A stretch of 22,860 nt of DNA. Origin: Bog-756 sp049517675 (GTDB taxonomy: Bacteria > Actinomycetota > Acidimicrobiia > Acidimicrobiales > RAAP-2). The DNA lies in assembly GCA_049517675.1 (NCBI GenBank), contig JBEKRV010000059.1, forward strand, positions 1 through 22,860. Direction: 5' to 3'. The notes beneath the pieces were generated by a model, which searched no databases, was not told where the DNA came from, and saw only the letters and a list, made by a program, of their open reading frames with translations. Shown here piece by piece: positions 8,066 to 15,765 of the stretch. How positions within the stretch are numbered: the stretch's first letter is position 1; each line of letters opens with the position of its first letter. A program made the translations under genes and the position numbers.

Positions 8066-8139
8066 GAACCCCACCGACCGGCGACTCTGCCGACGTCCGC
8101 GCCGCCTGACGCGGGCTCCGGGATCGGCCGACCCGGTTG

Positions 8140-8892
8140 CTATTTGGTGAGCTTCACCAGTCCCCAGTGACGTCGCTCCAACGATGCGGCGTACCACGCC
8201 CGGAGCGCGGCGATGCTCGGCCTACGCAGCAGCCGCTGCCTCGTCGAACCGTTTGCGTTACGGGAGCGATACACGGGCACGATGAACCGTTGCGGATGCG
8301 GGAACACCTCGACGTCTCCGAACCCGACCTTCCGGGCGGCGGCGGCGACCATCGGGGGCGTCATGTCGCGTTCCGTGACTCCGTGACCGGCCACGGCTTC
8401 ACGGGACGTCTCGGCATCGGCGTGACCCTTGCCGGGTTCGCACACGATGCACACCCCCCCGGGTCGGAGCGCTTCGAAGGCCAGCCTCAGGGGATGGATC
8501 TCGTCGACGGAGTGATGGAGCGAATCGAAGAAGACGGCGATGTCGTAGCTCGCCGGATTCCGCACGGGGTCGTCGAAGTCCTGTACCTCGAAGTGAAGTC
8601 CCGGCTGGTCATGGAATCGGCCGGCGAACGCGATCGCCTCGGGTGACAGATCGATGCCGTCGACCTGGTAGCCGCGCTGGGCGAAGAGCGCACTCGTCCA
8701 CCCTGCGCCGCATCCGATGTCCAGGAGCCTTCCCGGGGGTGGTGGGAAGAGCGCGAGTACGGATCCCAGTTCCTGGAGGTATTGGGCGCAGTCCGGATCG
8801 GTCCACGGCTTCGTCGCCGCATGCAGCACACCGGCGTCACCGATCTCACGGAAGTAGGCGGCCTCACGGAGCTTGCGGTCGGCAGCGGTCAC
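8140..8892 (-). CDS. SAM-dependent methyltransferase, class I
   Basis: A 250-residue Rossmann-fold methyltransferase. The SAM-binding motif LLDIGCGAGWTS lies near residue 57, followed by VDGIDLSPEAI, then FEVQDFDDP and the post-I motif SYDIAVFFDSLHH. The C-terminal third is basic (STRQRLLRRPSIAALRAWY) and is not shared with the core family. The substrate is not predictable; relatives near glycosyltransferases often methylate sugars or lipids, and a GT-C gene is divergent here. The GTG at 8892 is chosen because TAACTT lies seven bases upstream; a TTG at 8901 would add three residues. Confidence 0.82.
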   Translation of the reverse strand: MTAADRKLREAAYFREIGDAGVLHAATKPWTDPDCAQYLQELGSVLALFPPPPGRLLDIGCGAGWTSALFAQRGYQVDGIDLSPEAIAFAGRFHDQPGLHFEVQDFDDPVRNPASYDIAVFFDSLHHSVDEIHPLRLAFEALRPGGVCIVCEPGKGHADAETSREAVAGHGVTERDMTPPMVAAAARKVGFGDVEVFPHPQRFIVPVYRSRNANGSTRQRLLRRPSIAALRAWYAASLERRHWGLVKLTK

Positions 8893-8905
8893 GGGAGTCA
8901 AGTTA
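8893..8905 (-). promoter_or_regulatory. Putative -10 box of the methyltransferase gene
   Basis: Minus-strand TAACTT (8905-8900), seven bases, then GTG at 8892. A second TANNNT (TACAGT) lies just upstream, so the exact box is uncertain. Confidence 0.35.
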
Positions 8906-9036
8906 CTGTATCGCCGTCACCGGGCCATCGGTCGGCCGCCCGAATCCGGCACAGGGCTCGCCGGGGCCATGGGACCGGCTGCTGTCGGACCATCGGCAGT
9001 CGCCACGCCATCGACAGTTAGGGACAGTGCACCAGA

Positions 9037-10167
9037 TTGACCGAGACCAGCCTGTCGGATGACCTGCGTGAAGCTGCCTCCGCATCGTGGCTGCCCTGGC
9101 TCGCCTCGCGGGCCATCGTGCTCCTGTCCGTCGCCATGGGGAAATACGAGCTCTCCCATTTCCACATCACCGACCGGAAGGCCGTCACCGAAGCCCACGC
9201 CGGTCTCCTCGGCTCCGACGCAGGCTGGTACGAGTCCATTGCCGCACACGGGTACCACGCCGCCGGACAGTCCTCGCTGAGGTTCTTTCCCCTCCTGCCC
9301 GTCTCGGCGCGACTTCTGCACGACGTGTTGTTCCTCCCCGTGGGGGGCGCACTCCTGGTGATCTCCAACGTCTGCGCATTCGCGCTGACGATGGGGATCT
9401 ACTTCCTGACGAAGTCCGAATTCGGAGACTCCGGACCGGCACGTTCGGCCGCCTGGCTCATCAACCTCGCTCCGGCATCGTTCACCTTGGTCATGGGCTA
9501 TTCGGATGCGCTCTTGATCCTCCTGGCCGTGGCGGCGTTCATCTGCCTACGCCGTCATCATTGGCTCCTGGCCGCAGCCGCCGGCTACCTGGCCGGGACC
9601 GCTCGGCCACTCGGCTTCCTCCTGTTCGTGCCCGCCCTCGTCGAAGCCTCCTCGGGACTGTGGACGACCCAGCGTTCCGAGCAGGTGAGTCGGCTCGCAT
9701 CCGTCCTCGCACCCGTGGCCGGACTGTTGACGTACCTGGTCTGGGTGGACGCCGAATTCGGGAGCTTCACCCGCCCACTGACACTGCAGACCCAGTCGAG
9801 CCGGCACGGCGGGCTGACCGACCCGGTCGTGACCCTCTACCACGACGCCCTCGATCTGGTGGGAGGGCACCACATCGGTACCGATCTGCACCTGCCCTGG
9901 GTCCTGCTGGCAGCAGTCCTCGTCGTCGTGGTGTTCCGGACGCTTCCCCTCTCGTACGGGCTGTACACATCAGCCGTCCTCCTGGTGGCGGTTTCGGGAT
10001 CCAATCTCGACTCCTTCGAGCGTTATGCCCTCGGAGCGTTTCCCCTGATCATGGGTGGCGCCCTGCTGGTGAGGTCGCGTCGGGTGGAGACCACGGTGCT
10101 GGTGGTCGGAGCCGCCTGCCTGTTCGGCTACTCCCTCCTGGCGTTTCTCGGCGCATACGTCCCCTGA
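9037..10167 (+). CDS. GT-C membrane glycosyltransferase, PIG-V-like mannosyltransferase family
   Basis: A 376-residue polytopic membrane protein with about nine to ten hydrophobic segments. The extracytoplasmic loop after the first helix has the GT-C signature SDAGWYESIAAHGYH followed by RFFPLLP, as in bacterial PIG-V-like mannosyltransferases that use polyprenyl-phosphate sugars. A Gly/Ala-rich helix AAAAGYLAGTARPLGFLLF fits the family as well. Lipoglycan or wall-polymer mannosylation is the likely role (inference). The start is a TTG at 9037, supported by the hydrophobic N-terminus and an AGGGA site 12 bases upstream; the first in-frame ATG (9139) would cut off most of the first helix. Divergent from the methyltransferase gene. 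Confidence 0.8.
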   Translation: MTETSLSDDLREAASASWLPWLASRAIVLLSVAMGKYELSHFHITDRKAVTEAHAGLLGSDAGWYESIAAHGYHAAGQSSLRFFPLLPVSARLLHDVLFLPVGGALLVISNVCAFALTMGIYFLTKSEFGDSGPARSAAWLINLAPASFTLVMGYSDALLILLAVAAFICLRRHHWLLAAAAGYLAGTARPLGFLLFVPALVEASSGLWTTQRSEQVSRLASVLAPVAGLLTYLVWVDAEFGSFTRPLTLQTQSSRHGGLTDPVVTLYHDALDLVGGHHIGTDLHLPWVLLAAVLVVVVFRTLPLSYGLYTSAVLLVAVSGSNLDSFERYALGAFPLIMGGALLVRSRRVETTVLVVGAACLFGYSLLAFLGAYVP

Positions 10168-10334
10168 GAGCCTGGCCGGCAGGACTACTCGGAAGGGCGG
10201 GCGCAGATGCCCTTCCCGGGACCCGTCCGGTCCGACGGCGCTCCATGCTCGATTCCGATCCACGGGTGACGCCTCTTGCGGCGCCGGGCGGTGTGCTCCG
10301 TCGAACAGTCGGCGATCCGGTGAGAACATGCGAC

Positions 10335-11099
10335 ATGTCGTTTTTCGGAGCGGGCCAGGACCTGTGGATCCGACGGCTGGGCAACCTCCGCAATGTGATC
10401 CGCCAGGAGATCATCGGTCGCCAGCTGGCACCACTGGTGGACCACGGGATGAGCGTCCTCGATGTCGGCTGCGGTCAGGGGACCCTGGCAATTCGGCTCG
10501 CTTCGGCCGGCTGCCGGGTCACGGGGGTCGACCCCTCCGCGGAATTCCTGCAGATCTGTGCCGAACAGGCATCCTCCGAGAACGTGGCCGTCGAATTGAT
10601 GCTCGGTGGCATCGAGGACATCGGCGACCTGTTGGAGGGGAGGCGCTTCGACCTCGTGTGCTGCCACGGGGTGATGATGTACCTGGAGGAGCGGGCCCCC
10701 GCGCTCACCAACTTGGCAGGCTGCCTCGCCGCAGAGGGACGGCTGTCCGTCACCTTCCGGAATGCGCATGCCCTGGCGATGCGCCCCGGTCTTCGCCACG
10801 ACTGGGCGTCCGCACTGTCGGCCTTCACTTCCGACCGGTACACCAACGAACTCGGGCTCGCAACTCGGGCGGACCGTATCGGTGACGTCGAGACGGCTCT
10901 CGATTCGGCCGGGTTACGACTGGTCAGCTGGGCGGGCGTGCGGGTGTTCAACGATGCCACCGACCCCGAGACCGTCCCTCCACCCGCCGAGGAACTCGCT
11001 CTCCTGCTGGACACGGAGGAGTTGGCGGGGACCACCGATCCCTATCGGTGGATGGCGTCACAGCTCCACGTGATCGCCGAACCATTGCCTTCCGTCTGA
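10335..11099 (+). CDS. CmoM-like SAM methyltransferase
   Basis: A 254-residue class I methyltransferase. SAM motif VLDVGCGQGTLAI near residue 42, then VTGVDPSAEFLQ and DLVCCHGVMMYL. Several segments match E. coli CmoM (SmtA), the tRNA carboxymethoxyuridine methyltransferase: FRNAHALAMRPG, TRADRIGDVETALDSAGL, GVRVFNDAT and the final YRWMASQLHVIAE. A role in methylating wobble uridine of tRNA is therefore possible, but cmoA and cmoB are not in the window, so this is inference. The ATG at 10335 is chosen for its GGTGAG site; the frame is open far upstream because of high GC, with a GTG at 10320 and an ATG at 10244 as alternatives. Confidence 0.78.
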   Translation: MSFFGAGQDLWIRRLGNLRNVIRQEIIGRQLAPLVDHGMSVLDVGCGQGTLAIRLASAGCRVTGVDPSAEFLQICAEQASSENVAVELMLGGIEDIGDLLEGRRFDLVCCHGVMMYLEERAPALTNLAGCLAAEGRLSVTFRNAHALAMRPGLRHDWASALSAFTSDRYTNELGLATRADRIGDVETALDSAGLRLVSWAGVRVFNDATDPETVPPPAEELALLLDTEELAGTTDPYRWMASQLHVIAEPLPSV

Positions 11100-11189
11100 C
11101 GACGCCGCCCGAACACCACCGTGCGTGACGGCCCGGCGGCGCACCGACGTATATCCGGTCCGGCCCGAGCGGAATCGGGATCGCCGGGT

Positions 11190-11201
11190 TAGATTTCCGG
11201 G
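11190..11201 (+). promoter_or_regulatory. Putative -10 box, leaderless start of the 11202 gene
   Basis: TAGATT (11190-11195), six bases, ATG at 11202. No clear -35. Confidence 0.4.
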
Positions 11202-11597
11202 ATGGGGAGTCGCAGGGCCATGCGCCGATGGCGTCGGGAAGCCAGTCCATTGATCGCCGCCCTCTTTTCGGCCCAGCAGGAGCTCATGATCGCGGTGGGA
11301 GATCCGGGCGTGACCGTCCTGGCCGCGTGCGACCAGCTCGATCGGGCGATCGCGGATGCCGAACGCTGGACGATCGCCAATCCCTGCCCCGATGATCAGG
11401 TCGCCGAAAGTGTGGCCGACCTGGTGGCGGCGTGCTCGGGCATGTGGGCGATGATGACGGCTATCGCCCGCCGCGCTCCAGCCGGTATCGACGCCGGCGC
11501 CCAGATGCTGCCGAGCACGTTCAGCGGCTACATGGTCGACCGGGTGACGGCTCTCGCCCACGCGAGCGACGACGTCCGCCGATTCGGCTTCCGATAG
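11202..11597 (+). CDS. Conserved-looking small protein, unknown function
   Basis: A 131-residue, probably all-helical cytoplasmic protein: a basic start (MGSRRAMRRWRREAS), then helices ALFSAQQELMIAVGDPGVTV, CDQLDRAIADAERW and VADLVAACSGMWAMMTAI, ending DDVRRFGFR. No family is recognised, and there is no signal peptide or membrane span. It is accepted as real because of its codon pattern, a defined -10 box six bases before the ATG, and lack of a better frame on either strand. The opposing 245-codon frame looks like its shadow. It converges on the TMEM175-like gene, with a strong hairpin between them. Confidence 0.6.
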   Translation: MGSRRAMRRWRREASPLIAALFSAQQELMIAVGDPGVTVLAACDQLDRAIADAERWTIANPCPDDQVAESVADLVAACSGMWAMMTAIARRAPAGIDAGAQMLPSTFSGYMVDRVTALAHASDDVRRFGFR

Positions 11598-11761
11598 AGC
11601 GGCACGCGTCATCCCGGCCTGATCCGGAGTCGGCACCGGCGTCGATCGCGTCGCTACAAGCCACTGCGGCGTTCCACGGCGGGGAACGTGCTCAAGTTCT
11701 TCCTGCAGTGTGTCGACGGGTGGAGTGCACGTGGCGTTGCGAGGCGCACGGGCGATTGCAC

Positions 11762-11798
11762 GAGATGCCCCTCCCCCTGCCCGGTCGAGGGGCATCTC
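11762..11798. terminator. Strong hairpin between convergent genes
   Basis: Arms GAGATGCCCCTC (11762-11773) and GAGGGGCATCTC (11787-11798) pair perfectly over 12 bp around a 13-base loop. It has no T-run. Lying between the ends of two convergent genes (11597 and 11894), it probably stops transcription from both sides. The rest of 11598-11893 shows no gene. Confidence 0.6.
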
Positions 11799-11893
11799 CG
11801 CGCCGGACGGTCGGCCGGATCAATGTTCGACACCGCCGCGTGGTCCCGCACACGAGGCTTCCCCACGACGTCCATGTCCAGGCCGGTTTCCGA

Positions 11894-12517
11894 TCAGTGA
11901 TTCGGCCGGTCCGACGGCACCTCCGGCCCGTCAGAGTCGAAGTGGGGCTGGACGAACCTTCGGTCGGGAACGAACCACACCACTGCGACTGCGGCGTAGA
12001 TCACATATGACGCGACAGGGGTCACGAACGACAACCCGACGCCTGCCGCATACATCACGACCGAGAGGGTTCCCTTGAGGTCGAATCCGACGGCCCGGGC
12101 GACGAAGGAGTCCTTGCCGTTGGCCGCGATGATGGTCCGCACCAGGATCCAGTAGGCGACCGCGGTGCCGAAGGCGACCGCCCCGTAGGTGGCCGCAGGA
12201 AGTGCGTGGTTCGGATACCTCCCGACCCACCCCGTCACGATGGGCAACAGCGAAAGCCAGAAGAGCAGGAACAGATTGGCCCACATGACCGACCCGTCCA
12301 TCCGTTCGGTGGCTGCCAGGAGATGGTGATGGTTGTTCCAGTAGATGCCGACCATGGCGAAGCTGAGTACGTAGACCAGCAATTGCGGAAGCACCCCGTG
12401 AACGGCGTGGAGGGTGGTTCCGTCCGGGGGCCTCACGTTGAACGCCATGATCGTGATGATCACGGCCATCACGCCATCGCTGAAGGCTTCCAATCTGTCG
12501 GTGTCGCCGAGCCTCAT
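11894..12517 (-). CDS. TMEM175-family potassium channel-like membrane protein (DUF1211)
   Basis: A 207-residue protein with the family signature near its start, DRLEAFSDGVMAVIITIM (RxxxFSDG in the first helix). Six hydrophobic segments follow, including LLVYVLSFAMVGIYWNNHHH, LFLLFWLSLLPIVTGWVG, TYGAVAFGTAVAYWILV and SYVIYAAVAVVWFV. Bacterial TMEM175 proteins form tetrameric K+-permeable channels in the inner membrane; conduction here is inferred from family. The FSDG motif is close to the ATG at 12517, as usual; a GTG at 12544 would add nine residues. Divergent from the LCP gene. Confidence 0.85.
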   Translation of the reverse strand: MRLGDTDRLEAFSDGVMAVIITIMAFNVRPPDGTTLHAVHGVLPQLLVYVLSFAMVGIYWNNHHHLLAATERMDGSVMWANLFLLFWLSLLPIVTGWVGRYPNHALPAATYGAVAFGTAVAYWILVRTIIAANGKDSFVARAVGFDLKGTLSVVMYAAGVGLSFVTPVASYVIYAAVAVVWFVPDRRFVQPHFDSDGPEVPSDRPNH

Positions 12518-12637
12518 CGTCGTGCGGGACGCCCTTCGTCGCACTGGGTAGACCGCACCCTACCCGGACGCCGGTCCGGGTCCGATGACCGTTGCCGCCC
12601 GGGAGGACCGGCCTCGGAACGGAGGGAGGACCGGTAG

Positions 12638-12679
12638 ACCGGATCCGGCCTCGCCCCGCCACCAGGAACCGGATCCGGC
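12638..12679. promoter_or_regulatory. Two identical palindromic sites 30 bp apart upstream of the LCP gene
   Basis: ACCGGATCCGGC occurs at 12638-12649 and again at 12668-12679. The central CCGGATCCGG is a perfect palindrome in both. They lie 12 to 54 bases before the LCP -35 in the 183-base divergent region, and the spacing is near three helical turns. A paired operator for a dimeric regulator is a reasonable reading; the regulator is unknown. Confidence 0.45.
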
Positions 12680-12691
12680 GATTCCTGACCC

Positions 12692-12719
12692 TTGGACGAC
12701 GGTCCGGCGCTGGTAGTTT
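12692..12719 (+). promoter_or_regulatory. Promoter of the LCP gene
   Basis: TTGGAC (12692-12697), 16-base spacer, TAGTTT (12714-12719), then eight bases to the ATG at 12728. No ribosome site is seen, so the transcript is leaderless or nearly so. Confidence 0.5.
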
Positions 12720-12727
12720 GACTCGTC

Positions 12728-14371
12728 ATGGCCGACTCGGAGCCCGACGGAGTGCGACCTTCCGTACACCAGCCGTCGAATCCATCGCGGCGCAGGAAGG
12801 GTCGGCATCGGGCCAAGCACGCCAAGCGCCGGCGGTCACAGAAGTTCCTCCTGGTCGCCATCGTCCTGGTATCCGTGCTCGTGCTGGCGGTCGCCGGCGG
12901 TGCCGGTTACACGTGGTACCTGAACCACCAGGTGACCCGTATCGACGTCAAGGGGCTCACCGTGGCTCCGACCAAGGGTGTCGACCTGGGCACGGAGAAC
13001 ATCCTGCTGGTCGGCTCCACTTCCCGCTGTGCGCTCACGGTCCAGGCCACTGTCTACGGGCTCTGCTCGCAGGGTGTCGACGGGGTCAACAGCGACGTCG
13101 TCATGATCCTCCATCTCAATCCCAGCATCCCGAGTGTGTCGATCCTGTCGATCCCCCGGGACCTCTTCGTGCCGAACGCACGTGCCGAGGGCGCCTACAA
13201 GATCGACGCCGCACTCTACGAGGGGCCCACCCAGCTCGTCGCCGCCGTCGAGGAGGACTTCGGGATCCCGATCCAGCACTACGTCGAGCTCAACTTCGAC
13301 GGATTCGGGAACGTGGTCAACGCGCTCGGCGGGATCAACATGTACTTCCCGGAACCGGTCTTCGACTCCTATTCCGATCTCGATGTGACGACCACCGGTT
13401 GCCACTTCCTCAACGGGTGGCAGGCGCTCCAGGTCGTCCGGGCCCGCCACCTCCAGTACCAGCCACCGGGCGACACCGATCCGGACCCGCACGACTGGCC
13501 GCAGGAGGCCCAGAGCGACCTGGCCCGCATCCAGCGGGACCACGAGTTCCTCCGGGTGATGGCCACGGCCGTCGCCAAGCGGGGACTCAGCAATCCGATC
13601 ACCGACGAGCAGCTCCTGTCCGGGATCGTCGGGCAGCTCACCGTCGACAACGGCTTCTCGCTGTCGGACATGGTCGATGCGGTGCTCACGTACCACGACG
13701 TCAGCATCTACAACGCCCCGCAGCTGACCATCCCGGTGGAGGTCGACCAGGTGGGGAACTACTACTACGACGGCAGTAGCTACGGGGACGTCGAGTTCCC
13801 GATCCAACCCGATGACCAACAGACCACGGATCAGTTCCTCGGGGTGTCCCCGACGACCGACACGATGAACGGTGGCCAACTCCCGTCGCCCGACGCGGTC
13901 ACTGTCTCGGTGCTCAACGGAACGGGTGACTACAACCAGGCCGCGACCACCTCGGCCGCACTCGGTCAGCTCGGATTCGACATCGTGGGAACCGGGGACA
14001 CCCCGGCGGTGGGCGCCCAGTCGGAGACACTGGTCACCTACTCCCAGATGACACCGGCGGACGAGGCAGCGGCTCAGGCGGTGGCCCACTCCATCTCCGG
14101 GGCGGTGATCATGCACTACGGTCCCACGACCGACGGAGCGGACGTCACCGTGACCACCGGTTCCGACTTCACCGTCGACGCCCCTGCAGCCTCCACGACT
14201 CCCGCGACCACGGCGCCGGTCGGGGGAAGTCCGACGACGTCAATTCCGTCCACCACCACCACGACGACCGCGCCCTCCGATGGTGCCTTCAGCGCCCCGA
14301 CATCGGCGGTCGAACCACTGGCACCCTGGGACCCGAGGTCGTGCACCGCCACCGGTGGTGAAGGGCCCTAG
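12728..14371 (+). CDS. LytR-CpsA-Psr (LCP) family cell-wall glycopolymer ligase
   Basis: A 547-residue membrane-anchored LCP protein. LCP enzymes move lipid-linked glycopolymers onto peptidoglycan outside the membrane. In order: a basic cytoplasmic start (RRRKGRHRAKHAKRRR), one membrane span near residues 41-62 (LLVAIVLVSVLVLAVAGGAG), the LCP domain with NSDVVMILHLNP, SILSIPRDLFVP (catalytic Arg), YKIDAALYEG, VELNFDGFGNVVNALGGI and QALQVVRARH, then a LytR_C domain beginning VTVSVLNGTGDYNQAA near residue 394, and a Thr/Ser/Pro-rich tail. Two extra Cys pairs may form disulfides. Its 3' end overlaps the opposing secreted-protein frame by 132 bases. Confidence 0.93.
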   Translation: MADSEPDGVRPSVHQPSNPSRRRKGRHRAKHAKRRRSQKFLLVAIVLVSVLVLAVAGGAGYTWYLNHQVTRIDVKGLTVAPTKGVDLGTENILLVGSTSRCALTVQATVYGLCSQGVDGVNSDVVMILHLNPSIPSVSILSIPRDLFVPNARAEGAYKIDAALYEGPTQLVAAVEEDFGIPIQHYVELNFDGFGNVVNALGGINMYFPEPVFDSYSDLDVTTTGCHFLNGWQALQVVRARHLQYQPPGDTDPDPHDWPQEAQSDLARIQRDHEFLRVMATAVAKRGLSNPITDEQLLSGIVGQLTVDNGFSLSDMVDAVLTYHDVSIYNAPQLTIPVEVDQVGNYYYDGSSYGDVEFPIQPDDQQTTDQFLGVSPTTDTMNGGQLPSPDAVTVSVLNGTGDYNQAATTSAALGQLGFDIVGTGDTPAVGAQSETLVTYSQMTPADEAAAQAVAHSISGAVIMHYGPTTDGADVTVTTGSDFTVDAPAASTTPATTAPVGGSPTTSIPSTTTTTTAPSDGAFSAPTSAVEPLAPWDPRSCTATGGEGP

Positions 14372-14971
14372 GCAGGGCGGCGGTCGGGGCGTCGGATGGT
14401 TCCGCGACGGACTTGGGCGCCCGGGGGACACCTGGCGGTTGGTGGCAACCGCCGACCGCAGCTGCGTGGGTGAGGTGACCTTGGTGGACAGTGTCACGGT
14501 GGTGGATGCCGTGACACTGGTCGGCTCCACCTGGAGATAGGTGTCAGCCGACACGGCCAGGCCACTCGTCGCGGTCACCGTCGTGGTCGAATTGGCAGCC
14601 AGGGTGCCGCCGATCTGCGTGCCGGCGGCACCGGAACACTTGTTGGTCACCCATGCCGTCGTGCACTGGAAGAGCTTGAACGTCGGAGTCCCCGACGCGG
14701 GCTTCGAGACGGTGACGGAGTAGGACTCCGCGTTCAGAGCAATGGTTCCCGCATTGGCGACGGTCGACGTCTGGCCGGTCGAGGTGGTGAAGGTCATCGA
14801 CGTCGGCGAGGCAGTCGTCCCCCACGTGCCGACGGTCGTCGACTCGGCGCCCGTGGCGCCACCGGTCAGGCCGGGGGCACTGGCAATCGGGGGAACGAGT
14901 GCCACCCCCAGCAGCAGGACGGCCGCCATGGCGACCGTCCTGCATGCACGGCGACGGGTGGGGTACATCAT
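14240..14971 (-). CDS. Secreted Thr/Ser-rich protein, probably processed by the SipW-like peptidase
   Basis: The frame gives 243 residues. It starts with a signal peptide (RTVAMAAVLLLGVALVPPIA), then a beta-rich Thr/Ser region with a small Cys loop (FQCTTAWVTNKCSG), similar in position and style to the neighbouring CalY-like protein's QCSVAWTLATGAC. The part resembling that neighbour ends near VTSPTQLRSAV; the last 60 or so residues turn into Pro/Arg/Gly-rich sequence antisense to the LCP gene, so the true end may be earlier or the stop lost. Start is ATG 14971 or the adjacent 14968, 13 bases after the upstream gene's stop, so the two are probably one operon. Role as a fibre or matrix subunit is inference. 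Confidence 0.65.
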   Translation of the reverse strand: MMYPTRRRACRTVAMAAVLLLGVALVPPIASAPGLTGGATGAESTTVGTWGTTASPTSMTFTTSTGQTSTVANAGTIALNAESYSVTVSKPASGTPTFKLFQCTTAWVTNKCSGAAGTQIGGTLAANSTTTVTATSGLAVSADTYLQVEPTSVTASTTVTLSTKVTSPTQLRSAVATNRQVSPGRPSPSRNHPTPRPPPCLGPFTTGGGARPRVPGCQWFDRRCRGAEGTIGGRGRRGGGGRN

Positions 14972-14984
14972 GGAGCGTGGACGA

Positions 14985-15647
14985 CTACTGGTTGGTCACG
15001 GTGCCGGTGCGCTGCTGCTCCGTGAAGGTATACGCGAGTGTCGTCGACAGGCCTTGGACGGTCGACGCCGGTCCGACGCCGTTGACCGAAGTCTCGGTGG
15101 CGGCAAGTCCGAGGATGACCTGGACGTGAGCCACCTGACCGGTGGCCGCCACCAGCGCGTGGACGTTGGAGAGTGCGGTGGCCGTCCCCAACGTGTTCAC
15201 CGTCGTGGCGGGCAGGACGGCCGTGGTCGTGCCCGTACAGGCACCGGTGGCCAATGTCCAGGCCACCGAGCACTGGGTTGCGGTGACCGAGAGACCCTCG
15301 CCGCTGGTCGAGCCGTTGGCGAGAGCATTGGACGGCGAGCCCGCGACCGACAGCGTCATGCCGGCCGCCGACGCCAACGTGCCCGTGTTGTCGAGGTCGA
15401 CGTAGACGTTGTCGGTGTCGCCCGGTGCCATCTTGCCGGTGAAGCTGGAGAAGCCGGCGCCGACGTCGGGGATGAGCGTCAGATTCGGGGCTCCGGAAGT
15501 CACGCTCTCGGCGCCGGTGGCCGTGGCGGACAGCCCGGCATAGACGCCGGCCGTGACCAGGAGGCCGACCGAGGCCGCGAAGAGACCGGCCACGGTCAGC
15601 GTGCCGTACGGACGCGCCGTCGTCGGGATGTGCGAATGGTCAGACAT
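14985..15647 (-). CDS. SipW-dependent TasA/CalY-like secreted protein
   Basis: A 220-residue secreted protein. The N-terminus has a long hydrophobic segment (TVAGLFAASVGLLVTAGVYA) ending in GLSATATGAES, as in SipW-dependent signal peptides of TasA and camelysin (CalY). The mature part is beta-rich: LTLIPDVGAGFSSFTGKMAP, GDTDNVYVDLDNTGTLASA and a Cys loop. The MAPGDTDNVYVDLDNTGT stretch is the conserved core of this family, in which members form biofilm fibres. The ATG at 15647 has an AAGGAGA site six bases upstream. It lies between the peptidase gene and a second secreted protein, all in one direction. Whether it polymerises is unknown. Confidence 0.75.
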   Translation of the reverse strand: MSDHSHIPTTARPYGTLTVAGLFAASVGLLVTAGVYAGLSATATGAESVTSGAPNLTLIPDVGAGFSSFTGKMAPGDTDNVYVDLDNTGTLASAAGMTLSVAGSPSNALANGSTSGEGLSVTATQCSVAWTLATGACTGTTTAVLPATTVNTLGTATALSNVHALVAATGQVAHVQVILGLAATETSVNGVGPASTVQGLSTTLAYTFTEQQRTGTVTNQ

Positions 15648-15765
15648 GCGAGTCTCCTTCGTTCGTTGTGGGGAGGTCAGCTGGATCGGGCCAGCGCCAA
15701 GACCGAGAGTGGAGCGGGGTGCGCGCCCCGGTGGGGCTGCGGGGCGGGGACTCGGGTGGTCTCGG

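Noticed and set aside
9087..10334. Upstream extension of the CmoM-like frame
   Set aside because: It is a shadow of the GT-C membrane protein in another frame; a normal start with a ribosome site exists at 10335.
12592..14116. Long open frames overlapping the LCP gene on both strands (12592-13779 plus, 12836-14116 minus)
   Set aside because: Arg/Pro/Gly- or Val/Asp/Gly-rich shadow translations without motifs, opposite or out of frame with a clear LCP protein.
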